The notes beneath the pieces were generated by a model that did no database searches, was not told where the DNA came from, and worked only from the letters and a program-made list of their open reading frames with translations. Position numbers and translations under genes: made by a program. A DNA stretch of 64,000 nt, from positions 458,422 to 522,421 of the forward strand of contig NZ_JAJITC010000002.1 in assembly GCF_020881035.1 (NCBI RefSeq). The letters are read 5' to 3'. Shown here one piece after another: positions 44,853-54,270 of the stretch (positions within the stretch are counted from its first letter, which is position 1; every line of letters starts with the position of its first letter). The stretch comes from Paraburkholderia translucens (GTDB taxonomy: Bacteria; Pseudomonadota; Gammaproteobacteria; Burkholderiales; Burkholderiaceae).

Positions 44853-46271
44853 GTGAACCATCCCGTGCCGCCGGCCCCGCTGCGCCGGCCGTTTCCCGCC
44901 GAATTGCTGAACCAGCTCAAGGCCGCTTTCGGTGAGCGCGTGTCCGTTGCCGAAGCCGTGCGTGCGCACCACGGACGTGACGAATCGCCTTTCGATCCGC
45001 AACTGCCTGATGCCGTCGTCTTTGCGCGCACAACCGAAGACGTGCAGACCGCCGTCCGGCTGTGCGGCCGGTACGATGTACCGATCATCCCGTACGGCAA
45101 CGGCTCGTCGCTCGAGGGCCATCTGCTCGCCGTGCAAGGCGGCGTGTCGATCGATCTGTCGGAAATGAACCGCGTGTTGTCGATCAACGCCGAAGACCTG
45201 ACAGTCACCGTCGAGCCCGGCATCTCACGCAAGCAGTTGAACGAAGCGCTGCGCGACACAGGCCTGTTTTTCCCGATCGACCCGGGCGCGGACGCGAGTA
45301 TCGGCGGTATGTCGGCCACTCGCGCGTCGGGCACCAACGCCGTACGCTACGGCACGATGCGCGAAAACGTGCTCGGCCTGACGGTCGTGCTCGCCGATGG
45401 CCGCGTCATCAAGACCGGCTCGCGCGCGCGCAAATCGTCGGCGGGTTATGACCTCACACGTCTGTTCGTCGGCTCGGAAGGCACGCTCGGCGTGATCACC
45501 GAAATCACCGTGCGCCTCTATCCGCATCCGGAAGCGGTGTCGGCCGCGGTGTGCGCATTCCCGTCAATGGGCGATGCAGTTCGCGCGGTCATCGAGACGA
45601 TCCAGATCGGCGTGCCGATCGCACGCGTCGAATTCGTCGATTCGCTCGCGATCCGCTCGATCAACCGTCATTCGAACTTGACGCTGCGCGAAGCGCCCAC
45701 GCTGTTCTTCGAATTTCACGGCACCGAGGCCGGCGTCAAGGAACAGGCCGAACTCGTGCAGGAAATCGCCGCGCAAAATGGGGGCGAAGGCTTCGAATGG
45801 GCGACGCGCCCAGAGGACCGCAGCCGTCTATGGAACGCGCGCCACAACGCCTATTTCGCGATGCTGCAACTGAAGCCCGGCTCGCGCGCGGTCACTACCG
45901 ACGTCTGCGTCCCGATCTCGCGTCTGGCCGAGTGCGTGGTCGAAACGGAGCAGGACCTGATGGCTTCGCCGCTGCCTTGCCCGATCGTCGGTCACGTCGG
46001 CGACGGCAACTTCCACGTCGCGATCCTGATCGATCCGGACAAGCCCGAAGAGCTCGAGGAAGCCGAGCGCCTGAACCATCGCATCGTGCAGCGCGCGCTG
46101 CGCATGGACGGCACCTGCACCGGCGAGCATGGGATCGGCCTGCACAAGATGGGCTTTCTGCTCGAAGAACATGGCGACGTCGCGGTCGACACGATGCGCT
46201 CGATCAAGCATGCGCTCGATCCCCGCAACCTGATGAATCCGGGCAAGATCTTCGCATGGGCGGCGGGCTGA
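44853..46271 (+). CDS. FAD-linked oxidase, D-lactate/glycolate dehydrogenase-like
   Basis: A protein of 472 residues from the GTG at 44853, five bases after GGAGA. The PCMH FAD-binding domain has VPIIPYGNGSSLEGHLLAVQ and GADASIGGMSATRASGTNAV. The C-terminal FAD-oxidase domain has HVGDGNFHVAILIDPD and CTGEHGIGLHKMGFLLEEHG. It is closest in style to cytochrome-linked D-lactate dehydrogenases of the LDHD/Dld1 type. It precedes glcD by 154 bp but is a distinct paralogue, not a subunit duplicate. Confidence 0.87.
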   Translation: MNHPVPPAPLRRPFPAELLNQLKAAFGERVSVAEAVRAHHGRDESPFDPQLPDAVVFARTTEDVQTAVRLCGRYDVPIIPYGNGSSLEGHLLAVQGGVSIDLSEMNRVLSINAEDLTVTVEPGISRKQLNEALRDTGLFFPIDPGADASIGGMSATRASGTNAVRYGTMRENVLGLTVVLADGRVIKTGSRARKSSAGYDLTRLFVGSEGTLGVITEITVRLYPHPEAVSAAVCAFPSMGDAVRAVIETIQIGVPIARVEFVDSLAIRSINRHSNLTLREAPTLFFEFHGTEAGVKEQAELVQEIAAQNGGEGFEWATRPEDRSRLWNARHNAYFAMLQLKPGSRAVTTDVCVPISRLAECVVETEQDLMASPLPCPIVGHVGDGNFHVAILIDPDKPEELEEAERLNHRIVQRALRMDGTCTGEHGIGLHKMGFLLEEHGDVAVDTMRSIKHALDPRNLMNPGKIFAWAAG

Positions 46272-46425
46272 TCGGCGCCGCAAGGCCTGGCCGCGGCAAG
46301 CCGCTGAAACTCCCCCGCGGCAACCGCACCGGCCCGAATACGAAAGTGACCCGCAGCAAGCCGCACGAATCAGCCGGCTCGAACCGGCAAGCCAGACCCG
46401 CGCAAGCCTCGAGGAGACAACTCAC

Positions 46426-47919
46426 ATGAACGCACCCGCTGAACTGTCGGCCGAAGTCCTCGCGCAGCGTCAGCGCGAAGTCGTGCAGGCGCTGATGGCC
46501 GTGTTGCCGAACCACTGTCTGCTGTATCGCGAGGAAGACACCGTCGCGTACGACTGCGACGGCCTCGCCGCGTACCGGCGTCTGCCGCTTGCAGTCGCGT
46601 TGCCGGAAACCGAATCGCAGGTGCAGCGCATCGTTCAGATCTGCCACCGCCTCGAGGTGCCCATCGTGCCTCGTGGCGCTGGCACCGGCCTGTCCGGCGG
46701 CGCCATGCCGATTCAGCATGGCGTGGTGGTGTCGCTCGCGCGTTTTCGCAAGATCGTCGAGGTCGACTCGTATGCGCGCACCGCGACCGTGCAGCCGGGC
46801 GTGCGCAATCTGGCGATCTCCGAGGCCGCGGCGCCATACGGCCTTTACTACGCGCCCGACCCGTCGTCGCAGATCGCCTGCACGATCGGCGGCAACGTCT
46901 CCGAGAATTCCGGAGGCGTGCATTGCCTGAAGTACGGCCTCACCGTGCACAACGTGCTGCGCGTGCGCGCGGTGACGATGGAAGGCGAGATCGTCGAATT
47001 CGGCTCACTCGCGCCGGACGCACCGGGGCTCGACCTGCTCGCGGTGCTGATCGGCAGCGAGGGCATGTTCGCGATCGTCACCGAGGTGACCGTCAGGCTC
47101 ATTCCGAAGCCGCAAATGGCGCAGGTCATCATGGCCAGTTTCGACGATGTCGTCAAAGGCGGCGATGCGGTCGCGGGCATCATCGCCGCGGGCATCATCC
47201 CGGCCGGTCTGGAAATGATGGACAAGCCCGCCACGCGGGCGGTCGAGGAGTTCGTCAACGCGGGCTACGACCTCGACGCGGCGGCGATCCTGTTGTGCGA
47301 GTCGGACGGCACGCCCGAGGAAGTCGCGAACGAGATCGTGCGCATGACCGCGGTGCTGCGCGAGCACGGCGCGACACGCATCCAGATTTCGCGCACGGAG
47401 GCGGAGCGGCTGCGCTTCTGGTCCGGGCGCAAGAATGCGTTTCCGGCCGCCGGCCGCATTTCGCCGGACTACTATTGCATGGACGGCACCGTGCCGCGCC
47501 GCAGTATCGGGCCACTGCTCGCGCGCATCGAGGAAATGGAGAAGAAGTACCAACTGCGCTGCATCAACGTATTCCATGCCGGTGACGGCAACATGCATCC
47601 GCTGATCCTGTTCAACGGCAACGATCAGGACGAGTGGCACCGCGCCGAACTGTTCGGTTGCGACATTCTCGAGGCGTGCGTCGAGTTGGGCGGCACGGTG
47701 ACGGGCGAACATGGCGTTGGTATCGAGAAGATCAATTCGATGTGCGTGCAGTTCTCACCCGAGGAGCGCGACACGTTCCACGCGGTCAAGCGGGCCTTCG
47801 ACGCGCCCGGCCTGCTGAACCCCGACAAAGGCATCCCGACGCGGGCGCGCTGTGCCGAGTACGGCAAGATGCACGTGCGCGGCGGGCTGCTGCCTCATCC
47901 CGAACTGCCGCGCTTCTAG
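46426..47919 (+). CDS. glcD: Glycolate oxidase subunit GlcD
   Basis: A protein of 497 residues with a GGAG ribosome site. The FAD domain has IVPRGAGTGLSGGAMPIQHG and ACTIGGNVSENSGGVHCLKY; the C-terminal domain has FHAGDGNMHPLILFNG and GGTVTGEHGVGIEKI. GlcD is the flavin subunit of the membrane-associated glycolate dehydrogenase, which makes glyoxylate. glcE and glcF follow in the same direction, giving the standard glcDEF set. glcG and glcB are not in the window. Confidence 0.93.
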   Translation: MNAPAELSAEVLAQRQREVVQALMAVLPNHCLLYREEDTVAYDCDGLAAYRRLPLAVALPETESQVQRIVQICHRLEVPIVPRGAGTGLSGGAMPIQHGVVVSLARFRKIVEVDSYARTATVQPGVRNLAISEAAAPYGLYYAPDPSSQIACTIGGNVSENSGGVHCLKYGLTVHNVLRVRAVTMEGEIVEFGSLAPDAPGLDLLAVLIGSEGMFAIVTEVTVRLIPKPQMAQVIMASFDDVVKGGDAVAGIIAAGIIPAGLEMMDKPATRAVEEFVNAGYDLDAAAILLCESDGTPEEVANEIVRMTAVLREHGATRIQISRTEAERLRFWSGRKNAFPAAGRISPDYYCMDGTVPRRSIGPLLARIEEMEKKYQLRCINVFHAGDGNMHPLILFNGNDQDEWHRAELFGCDILEACVELGGTVTGEHGVGIEKINSMCVQFSPEERDTFHAVKRAFDAPGLLNPDKGIPTRARCAEYGKMHVRGGLLPHPELPRF

Positions 47920-48039
47920 CGGCTGATGCGCCCGCCGTTCGCCGCGCCCGCGCTGGTGCAGGCGCGGGTGCGGCCTGGGCGGCGCATGGCGTCCTCTTCG
48001 GGCCGATGCACCCGACCCTCAATGCGGGTGCGCTCCGGG

Positions 48040-48067
48040 TTGCCAGCAAGGCCCCGCCCGGTACAAT
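48040..48067 (+). promoter_or_regulatory. Putative internal promoter before glcE
   Basis: TTGCCA at 48040-48045 and TACAAT at 48062-48067 are 16 bp apart, ending 27 bp before the glcE ATG. The 175-bp gap after glcD suggests glcEF may be transcribed separately. Confidence 0.5.
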
Positions 48068-48094
48068 CAAACGAAACACAACGAGCAGGACACC

Positions 48095-49183
48095 ATGGAA
48101 GAGGACGACATCGTCACCGTATGGTCCGAACGCGTGCGTTCGGCCAGCGCCGAGGGACGCGCGTTGCGCATACGCGGCGGCGGCACCAAGGACTGGTATG
48201 GCCAGACGCTGGAAGGTGAGATCCTCGACACGCGCGCTTATCGCGGCATCACTGCATACGATCCGGCCGAGCTCGTAATCACCGCGCGCGCGGGCACCCC
48301 GCTGCTGGAAATCGAAGCCGCGCTCGCCGAGCACGACCAGATGCTGCCGTTCGAGCCGCCGCACTTCGGCCCGCAGGCCACCTTCGGCGGCTGCATCGCC
48401 GCCGGGATTTCCGGACCGCGCCGCCCGGCCGTCGGCGCCGCGCGCGACTTCGTGCTCGGCGCTGTCGTGATGAACGGCCAGGGCCAGGTGCTGCACTTCG
48501 GCGGCCAGGTCGTGAAGAACGTCGCGGGCTACGACGTATCGCGGTTGCTCGCGGGCTCGCTCGGCACGCTCGGGCTGATCCTCGAACTGTCGGTCAAAGT
48601 GCTGCCGCGGCCGCAGGCAGAAGCCACCCTGAAGTTCGACATGAACGGCACCGACGCGGTCCGCAAGCTCAACGAATGGGGCGGCCGGCCGCTGCCGATC
48701 ACCGCGAGCGCCTGGCGCAACGGCACGCTCGCGGTGCGGCTCGGCGGCGCGGAAGCCGCCGTCAAGGCCGCGCGCACCGGGCTCGGCGGCGAAGTCGTCG
48801 ATGCGGTCGAAGCCGAACGTTTCTGGGCCGGCCTGCGCGAACAGACCGATTCGTTTTTTGCGGGGATTCCACCGAAGGCCGCGCTATGGCGGCTCGCGCT
48901 ACCGTCGATCACCGAGCCACTGCAACTGCCCGGCGCGCAACTGATGGAATGGGGCGGCGGCCAGCGCTGGTGGATCACCGACACCGACGCGCAAACCGTG
49001 CGCATCAGCGCAAAGCAGGCTGGCGGCCACGCCACTATCTTCCGCAGCGGCCACGGCTACGACCGCAGCGCCGGCGTGTTCACGCCGCTGCCCGCGCCGT
49101 TGATGAAAATCCATCGCGGCCTCAAACACGCCTTCGACCCGGCCCGCATCTTCAACCGCGGCCGTCTCTACTCCGACTTCTGA
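48095..49183 (+). CDS. glcE: Glycolate oxidase subunit GlcE
   Basis: A protein of 362 residues with AGGA just upstream of the ATG. It is a shortened FAD-binding protein: ALRIRGGGTKDWYG, EPPHFGPQATFGGCIAAGIS, GGQVVKNVAGYDVSRLLAGS and LGTLGLILELSVKVLPRP. GlcE is the second flavin-type subunit of glycolate dehydrogenase. It is 8 bp from glcF. Confidence 0.92.
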   Translation: MEEDDIVTVWSERVRSASAEGRALRIRGGGTKDWYGQTLEGEILDTRAYRGITAYDPAELVITARAGTPLLEIEAALAEHDQMLPFEPPHFGPQATFGGCIAAGISGPRRPAVGAARDFVLGAVVMNGQGQVLHFGGQVVKNVAGYDVSRLLAGSLGTLGLILELSVKVLPRPQAEATLKFDMNGTDAVRKLNEWGGRPLPITASAWRNGTLAVRLGGAEAAVKAARTGLGGEVVDAVEAERFWAGLREQTDSFFAGIPPKAALWRLALPSITEPLQLPGAQLMEWGGGQRWWITDTDAQTVRISAKQAGGHATIFRSGHGYDRSAGVFTPLPAPLMKIHRGLKHAFDPARIFNRGRLYSDF

Positions 49184-49191
49184 GCGACGCG

Positions 49192-50418
49192 ATGCAAACC
49201 AACCTCGCGGACTTCATACGCAATACGCCCGATGGAGACGAAGCCGACGCCATCCTGCGCAAATGCGTGCATTGCGGTTTCTGCACGGCCACCTGCCCGA
49301 CCTATCAACTGCTCGGCGACGAGCTGGACGGGCCGCGCGGGCGCATCTATCTGATCAAGCAGATGGTCGAAGGCGCGCCGGTCACGCGCAGCACGCAGCT
49401 TCACCTCGACCGCTGCCTCACCTGTCGCAACTGCGAATCGACCTGTCCGTCCGGCGTCCAGTACGGGCGGCTCGTCGAAATCGGCCGCAAGCTGACCGAA
49501 GAGAAAGTCACGCGTCCGCTCAATCAGCGGCTGATGCGCCGCCTGCTCGCGAGCGTGCTGCCGAACAGCGCGATCTTCACGCCCGCGATGCGGCTGGGCC
49601 AGCACGTGCGCGGTCTGCTGCCGAAGAAGCTGCGCGACAAGGTGCCCGCGCGCCAGCGTCCGCTCGAATGGCCGAGCGCGAAACACGAACGCAAGGTGCT
49701 GATGCTCGCGGGCTGCGTGCAACCCTCGATGATGCCCAATGTGAACATCGCGACCGCGCGCGTGTTCGACGCGCTCGGCATCGAAACGCTGGTCGCGCCC
49801 GAAGCCGGCTGCTGCGGTGCGATCCGCCTGCACCTCGGCTATAACGACGAAGCGCTCGACGATCTGCGCACGAACATCGACGCATGGTGGCCCTACGTCG
49901 AACGAGGCGTTGAGGCGATCGTGATGAACGCGTCGGGCTGCGGCGCGATGGTCAAGGAATACGCGCACCTGCTGCGCCACGATCCCGCTTATGCGGAAAA
50001 AGCGCGCCGCATCGTCGAGCTGACGCGCGACCTCTCCGAAATCCTGCCCGAGTTCGAAGAACAGCTCGTCGCGATCACGCGGCGCCGTTCGGTGCACACC
50101 GTCGCGTTTCATCCGCCCTGCACGCTGCAGCATGGTCAGCAGCTCCGCGGTCAGGTGGAACAGTTGCTCGGCGCACTCGGCGTCGAAGTGCGGCTGCCCG
50201 CCGACAGCCATCTGTGCTGCGGCTCGGCCGGCACCTACTCGCTGATGCAGCCGCGGCTGTCCTACGCCCTGCGCGACCAGAAGCTCGAGCGTTTGCAGGC
50301 GCAGGAGCCGCAGGTCATCGTCTCGGCGAACGTGGGCTGCATCGCGCATCTGCAAAGCGGCACGTCGACGCCGGTCGCGCACTGGATCGAACTGGTCGAG
50401 CACATGCTGTCCGTATAA
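49192..50418 (+). CDS. glcF: Glycolate oxidase iron-sulfur subunit GlcF
   Basis: A protein of 408 residues from the ATG at 49192. Two 4Fe-4S motifs are present: CVHCGFCTATCPTY and CLTCRNCESTCPSG. Two CCG-type motifs follow in the C-terminal half (EAGCCGAIR and HLCCGSAGTYSL). GlcF passes electrons from the flavin subunits to the quinone pool. The frame is open further left but overlaps glcE there. Confidence 0.94.
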   Translation: MQTNLADFIRNTPDGDEADAILRKCVHCGFCTATCPTYQLLGDELDGPRGRIYLIKQMVEGAPVTRSTQLHLDRCLTCRNCESTCPSGVQYGRLVEIGRKLTEEKVTRPLNQRLMRRLLASVLPNSAIFTPAMRLGQHVRGLLPKKLRDKVPARQRPLEWPSAKHERKVLMLAGCVQPSMMPNVNIATARVFDALGIETLVAPEAGCCGAIRLHLGYNDEALDDLRTNIDAWWPYVERGVEAIVMNASGCGAMVKEYAHLLRHDPAYAEKARRIVELTRDLSEILPEFEEQLVAITRRRSVHTVAFHPPCTLQHGQQLRGQVEQLLGALGVEVRLPADSHLCCGSAGTYSLMQPRLSYALRDQKLERLQAQEPQVIVSANVGCIAHLQSGTSTPVAHWIELVEHMLSV

Positions 50419-50454
50419 TCGGGGCAACGTCTTCGCTGAACACCGGTTCGTTCC

Positions 50455-51165
50455 ATGTCCGATCTGCTTCACCATCTGGGTCACAACCTCGCTGACGTGC
50501 AGCAGCGCATCGCCAGGGCCGCGCAAGCGGCCGGCCGTGACGCGCATTCCGTGACGCTGCTCGCGGTCTCCAAGACGTTTCCCGCCGATGCCGTGCGCGC
50601 CGCCCATGCGGCCGGTCAACATGCGTTCGGCGAGAACTACGTGCAGGAAGCGCTCGACAAGATCCGGGCGCTCGCCGATCTGCGCGCGTCGCTCGAATGG
50701 CATTTCATCGGGCCGCTGCAATCGAACAAGACGCGGCCGGTCGCCGAACATTTCGACTGGGTGCATTCGATCGATCGCCTGAAGATCGCGCAGCGGCTAT
50801 CGGAGCAGCGTCCCGACAATCTTCCGCCGCTCAACGTGTGCCTGCAGGTCAACGTCAGCGGCGAAGCATCGAAGAGCGGCGTCGCGATCGCCGAGGCGCC
50901 CGCTATCGCGCAACAGATCGCCTCGCTGCCGAAGCTGAACCTGCGCGGACTGATGTCGATTCCCGAACCGGCTGGCGATCTCGACGCGCAACGCGCGCCG
51001 CATCGCGAGCTGCGCGAGCTGTTCGAGCGCTTGCGCAACGGCGGGCTCGCGCTCGATACGCTGTCGATGGGCATGTCGGCGGATCTTGAAGCCGCCGTGC
51101 TCGAAGGCGCGACGATCGTGCGTATCGGCACCGCGATCTTCGGTGCGCGCGATTATTCGCACTGA
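50455..51165 (+). CDS. yggS: YggS/PLPBP family pyridoxal phosphate homeostasis protein
   Basis: A protein of 236 residues. LLAVSKTFPADAVRAAHAAG contains the PLP lysine, and HAFGENYVQEALDK, HFIGPLQSNK, CLQVNVSGEASKSGV, LRGLMSIPEP and LSMGMSADLEAAV follow. It is a single-domain alanine-racemase-like fold that buffers PLP. It lies upstream of proC, a widely conserved neighbour. TATAAT at 50414-50419 may provide its promoter. Confidence 0.94.
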   Translation: MSDLLHHLGHNLADVQQRIARAAQAAGRDAHSVTLLAVSKTFPADAVRAAHAAGQHAFGENYVQEALDKIRALADLRASLEWHFIGPLQSNKTRPVAEHFDWVHSIDRLKIAQRLSEQRPDNLPPLNVCLQVNVSGEASKSGVAIAEAPAIAQQIASLPKLNLRGLMSIPEPAGDLDAQRAPHRELRELFERLRNGGLALDTLSMGMSADLEAAVLEGATIVRIGTAIFGARDYSH

Positions 51166-51175
51166 GCTTTTCTGC

Positions 51176-51207
51176 GGGCTTCGCGCGACCCTGCCTGCGC
51201 GAAGCCC
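51176..51207. terminator. Hairpin between yggS and proC
   Basis: GGGCTTCGCGC (51176-51186) pairs perfectly with GCGCGAAGCCC (51197-51207) across a 10-base loop. No T-tract follows on the plus strand; it may attenuate or stabilise the yggS-proC message. Confidence 0.45.
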
Positions 51208-51249
51208 TCATCGCATTCCCGCACCTCAACTGAACTTATCCGGACCATC

Positions 51250-52065
51250 ATGAAAATTGCGTTTATCGGCGGCGGCAACATGGCCGCCGCGTTGATCGGC
51301 GGCCTCATCAAACGCGGCGTCGCGCCCGCTAACCTGTACGCGATCGATCCGAACGAAGACGCGCGCAAGCGCAACGAGCGGCAATTCGGCATCCGCACCG
51401 GCACGGCCGCCGACGCCGCGCTCGCCGATTACGACGCAGTCGTGCTCGCGGTGAAGCCGCAGATCCTGAAGAGCGTCGCCGAGACCGTTGCACCGCATCT
51501 GCGCGCGTCGCAGCTCATCGTCAGCATCGTCGCCGGCATTCGCATCGGTGACATGTCGCGCTGGCTCGCTGGCCACGACCGTATCGTGCGCGTGATGCCG
51601 AATACGCCGGCGCTGATCGGCATGGGCGTGACGGGTCTCGTCGCCACCAGCAGCGTCGACGAAGCAGGCCGCGCACTCGCCTCGCAGTTGCTCGGCGCCG
51701 TCGGCGAAACCGTGTGGTTCGACGACGAAGCGAAGATCGACGCGGTGACCGCGATCTCGGGCAGCGGGCCGGCTTACGTGTTTTATTTCATCGAAGCGCT
51801 GCAGGAAGCCGCGCGCCAGCTCGGCATGGAGGAAGCTCAGGGTCGGGCGCTCGCGGTCGCGACGTTCACGGGTGCCGCGCAACTCGCGGCCAATTCCGAC
51901 GAGCCTTTGAGCGTGCTGCGCGAGCGCGTGACATCGAAAGGCGGCACGACCGCGGCGGCGCTCGCCTCATTCGACGCGAGCGGCATCAAGGATGCAATCG
52001 TGCGCGGCGCACTGGCCGCCGATGCACGCGCGCGAGAGATGGGCGACGAGTTCGGCAAGCAGTAA
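51250..52065 (+). CDS. proC: Pyrroline-5-carboxylate reductase ProC
   Basis: A protein of 271 residues. The NADPH-binding N-terminus is IAFIGGGNMAAALIGGLIKR. VRVMPNTPALIGMGVTGL and the dimer/active-site segment AISGSGPAYVFYFIEALQEA follow, then RVTSKGGTTAAALASF. It makes proline from pyrroline-5-carboxylate. Its stop lies 6 bp from the convergent ubiA stop. Confidence 0.96.
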   Translation: MKIAFIGGGNMAAALIGGLIKRGVAPANLYAIDPNEDARKRNERQFGIRTGTAADAALADYDAVVLAVKPQILKSVAETVAPHLRASQLIVSIVAGIRIGDMSRWLAGHDRIVRVMPNTPALIGMGVTGLVATSSVDEAGRALASQLLGAVGETVWFDDEAKIDAVTAISGSGPAYVFYFIEALQEAARQLGMEEAQGRALAVATFTGAAQLAANSDEPLSVLRERVTSKGGTTAAALASFDASGIKDAIVRGALAADARAREMGDEFGKQ

Positions 52066-52071
52066 CGCGAG

Positions 52072-52935
52072 TTAAAACGAAGTCGCCGCGTAATGCGCGG
52101 CGATTCCCGCGAACAGCGCGCCGCCGAGCCAGTTGTTGTGGCGGAACGCGGCAAAGCACGCCATGCGCTCGCGGTGGCGGATCAGCGTGTAGTGATAGAT
52201 CGCGCAACCCGCCGCGACCGCCCAGCCCAGCCAGTACAGCAGGCCAAACCCGAGCGTCACGCCAATACCGGCGTAGATGCCGAGCGTCACCGCGTAGCAC
52301 AGCATGACCGCGGCCACGTCGAAACGGCCGAATGTCAGCGCCGACGTGCGGATGCCGATCTTGATGTCGTCGTCGCGATCGACCATCGCGTATTCGGTGT
52401 CGTACGCGACGGCCCAGAAGATGTTCGCGACCAGCATCACCCAGGCGAGCAGCGGCACATGGTCCTGCACCGCGGCGAACGCCATCGGGATACCGAAGCC
52501 GAACGCGATGCCCAGATACGCCTGCGGAATGGCGAAGAAGCGCTTCATGAACGGATACGTGCCGGCGACGAACAGCGCGACCACCGACAACTCCTTCGTC
52601 AACGCATTGAGCGGCTGAATCAGCAGAAACGCGATCAGCGACAGCACGGTGGCCAGCACGACAGCTTCCCATGCGTTGATCTTGCCGGACGTGATCGGCC
52701 GGTTTTCGGTGCGCTTCACGTAACGGTCGAAATCGCGGTCCGCATAGTCGTTGATCGCACAGCCCGCCGAGCGCATCAGCACCGTGCCGAGCGTGAAGAT
52801 GACCAGCAACTGCCACGACGGATGGCCGCCGGACGCGATCCACAGTGCGTTGAGCGTCGGCCACAGCAACAGCAGGCTGCCGATCGGCTTGTCCATGCGC
52901 ACGAGGCGCAGATACAGGGGAAGTCGGGCGAACAT
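52072..52935 (-). CDS. ubiA: 4-hydroxybenzoate polyprenyltransferase UbiA
   Basis: A protein of 287 residues from the ATG complementary to 52933-52935; a GTG nine codons upstream is possible. Both aspartate-rich prenyl-diphosphate motifs are seen: [19 protein letters not shown] and [12 protein letters not shown]. About eight membrane helices are predicted. It attaches the polyprenyl chain to 4-hydroxybenzoate in ubiquinone synthesis. Confidence 0.95.
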   Translation of the reverse strand: MFARLPLYLRLVRMDKPIGSLLLLWPTLNALWIASGGHPSWQLLVIFTLGTVLMRSAGCAINDYADRDFDRYVKRTENRPITSGKINAWEAVVLATVLSLIAFLLIQPLNALTKELSVVALFVAGTYPFMKRFFAIPQAYLGIAFGFGIPMAFAAVQDHVPLLAWVMLVANIFWAVAYDTEYAMVDRDDDIKIGIRTSALTFGRFDVAAVMLCYAVTLGIYAGIGVTLGFGLLYWLGWAVAAGCAIYHYTLIRHRERMACFAAFRHNNWLGGALFAGIAAHYAATSF

Positions 52936-53022
52936 GGGACGAATTCGGTGAAGTACGAACACGGTGCGCCTATTCTACGGGAAGCGCTCGGTGCGCCTGG
53001 ATTCGCGCGGCGGCGGCGCAAA

Positions 53023-53048
53023 AAACAAAGCCTCCCGTGCGGGGAGGC
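53023..53048 (-). terminator. Terminator of dps
   Basis: On the minus strand, GCCTCCCC, GCAC, GGGAGGC is followed by TTTGTTTTTTG. It lies about 100 bp after the dps stop. Confidence 0.85.
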
Positions 53049-53103
53049 CTGTTCGCTTTCAACGCGGCATGGGGGTGGCCAGAGCCGGCCTCAGCTGTGA
53101 CTC

Positions 53104-53147
53104 AAGAGCAACTTAAGAGCAACTTAAGGGCAACTGAAGGGCAACTC
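53104..53147 (-). repeat. Four 11-bp tandem repeats abutting the dps stop
   Basis: AAGAGCAACTT twice, then AAGGGCAACTG and AAGGGCAACTC, run exactly head to tail. The last unit overlaps the dps stop codon (53146-53148). They lie in the dps 3' untranslated region, before the terminator. Confidence 0.85.
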
Positions 53148-53640
53148 AAGCAAGCAGCGAGCGCAGCATCCACGCGGTCTTCTCGTGCGTTTGCATGCGT
53201 TGCGTGAGCAGGTCGGCGGTCGGCTCGTCGTTAGCAACTTCGGTCGACGGGAAAATCGCGCGCGCGGTGCGCACCACGGCTTCCTGGCCCTCGACCAGCT
53301 GGCGGATCATCTCTTCGGCCGCCGGCACGCCATCCGCTTCGGGGATCGACGACAACTTCGCGAAGTCCTTGTAGCTGCCCGGTGCATGCACGCCCAGTGC
53401 GCGGATGCGTTCGGCAATCGAGTCGACCGCGAGCGCGAGTTCGTTGTATTGCGTTTCGAACATCAGATGCAGCGTGTTGAACATCGGACCCGTGACGTTC
53501 CAGTGGAAGTTGTGGGTCTTCAGGTACAGCGTGTAGGTATCGGCGAGCAGACGCGACAGCCCTTCGGCGATCTTCTTGCGATCCTTGTCGCTGATCCCGA
53601 TATTGACATGCTGTACGGCTGCGGCTTCCTTCTTGGCCAT
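53146..53640 (-). CDS. dps: Dps, ferritin-like DNA-binding protein
   Basis: A protein of 164 residues after an AAAGGAG ribosome site. The ferroxidase-site helix reads [19 protein letters not shown], with H, D and E ligands continuing in [19 protein letters not shown]. It forms a dodecamer that oxidises ferrous iron with hydrogen peroxide and protects DNA. oxyR is close by on the same strand, which fits peroxide regulation, though no OxyR site was identified at this promoter. Confidence 0.94.
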   Translation of the reverse strand: MAKKEAAAVQHVNIGISDKDRKKIAEGLSRLLADTYTLYLKTHNFHWNVTGPMFNTLHLMFETQYNELALAVDSIAERIRALGVHAPGSYKDFAKLSSIPEADGVPAAEEMIRQLVEGQEAVVRTARAIFPSTEVANDEPTADLLTQRMQTHEKTAWMLRSLLA

Positions 53641-53793
53641 GACGACTCCTTTGAAGAGTTATACGAACCGGTCGGCAAATGACGGTCTGCAAAAACAGAC
53701 TTAAAACGTTCGACAGTGTAGCGTGAAATGCCGCAAAGCTTCCGCAAGACGTACCTCAAAGCCTTGCTGCGCGGCCTTGCGGCGCCCCCATGC

Positions 53794-53958
53794 TCAGCCG
53801 CCCAGCACGTGTTGCAACCCGTGCGCGGCGATCACCGCAAAGCCGCTCGCGACGATCGCAAAGCCCGCCACCTTGCGCAACATCAACACCGGCCGACGCG
53901 CCTGCATGCCGTTCATCGCGGCCGGCGCGCCGATGTTTGCCATCATCATCCGAATCAT
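53794..53958 (-). CDS. Putative 54-residue membrane protein
   Basis: The ATG complementary to 53956-53958 follows CGGGAG by about eight bases. The product MIRMMMANIGAPAAMNGMQA continues with a basic RRPVLMLRK and then one hydrophobic helix, VAGFAIVASGFAVIAAHGLQ, ending HVLGG. The frame is open upstream to 54114, but only the region from 53958 looks protein-like. I do not recognise a family. Confidence 0.45.
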   Translation of the reverse strand: MIRMMMANIGAPAAMNGMQARRPVLMLRKVAGFAIVASGFAVIAAHGLQHVLGG

Positions 53959-54200
53959 GACCGTACTCCCGGATCGTATCGTGACGGACGCAGCACGAGG
54001 CGCCGCGCCGCCGATTGCGTTAGTACTGCTTTGCCATCCGTTGCTTACCGCTTCCGGCATGACCTGAATCGCGAAGCGCCACTTCGGGAAGCGACCCGGT
54101 TCGATGCTGTTCACTGTCTCGCGCCCCGAGCGTCAGGCCGGGGCGTTGAGACTAGTCGATCAAAGGGGTCGCGCAATCGGTGGAAGAAACTATAACAAGT

Positions 54201-54242
54201 CTATTGAATGTTTGCGTTTGATTAATTATATCTATTCAATAG
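54201..54242. other. AT-rich element with perfect inverted repeat beside oxyR 3' end
   Basis: CTATTGAAT (54201-54209) and ATTCAATAG (54234-54242) are perfect inverted repeats with 24 bp between them. Within them, TTGAAT (54204-54209) and TATATC (54227-54232) are 17 bp apart, a possible plus-strand promoter pointing into the antisense of oxyR. The surrounding 312-bp gap also has a CGCCCCG/CGGGGCG hairpin at 54122-54145. Confidence 0.5.
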
Positions 54243-54270
54243 GGGCGCGCGTTTTCGCGGCAGCTATGCG

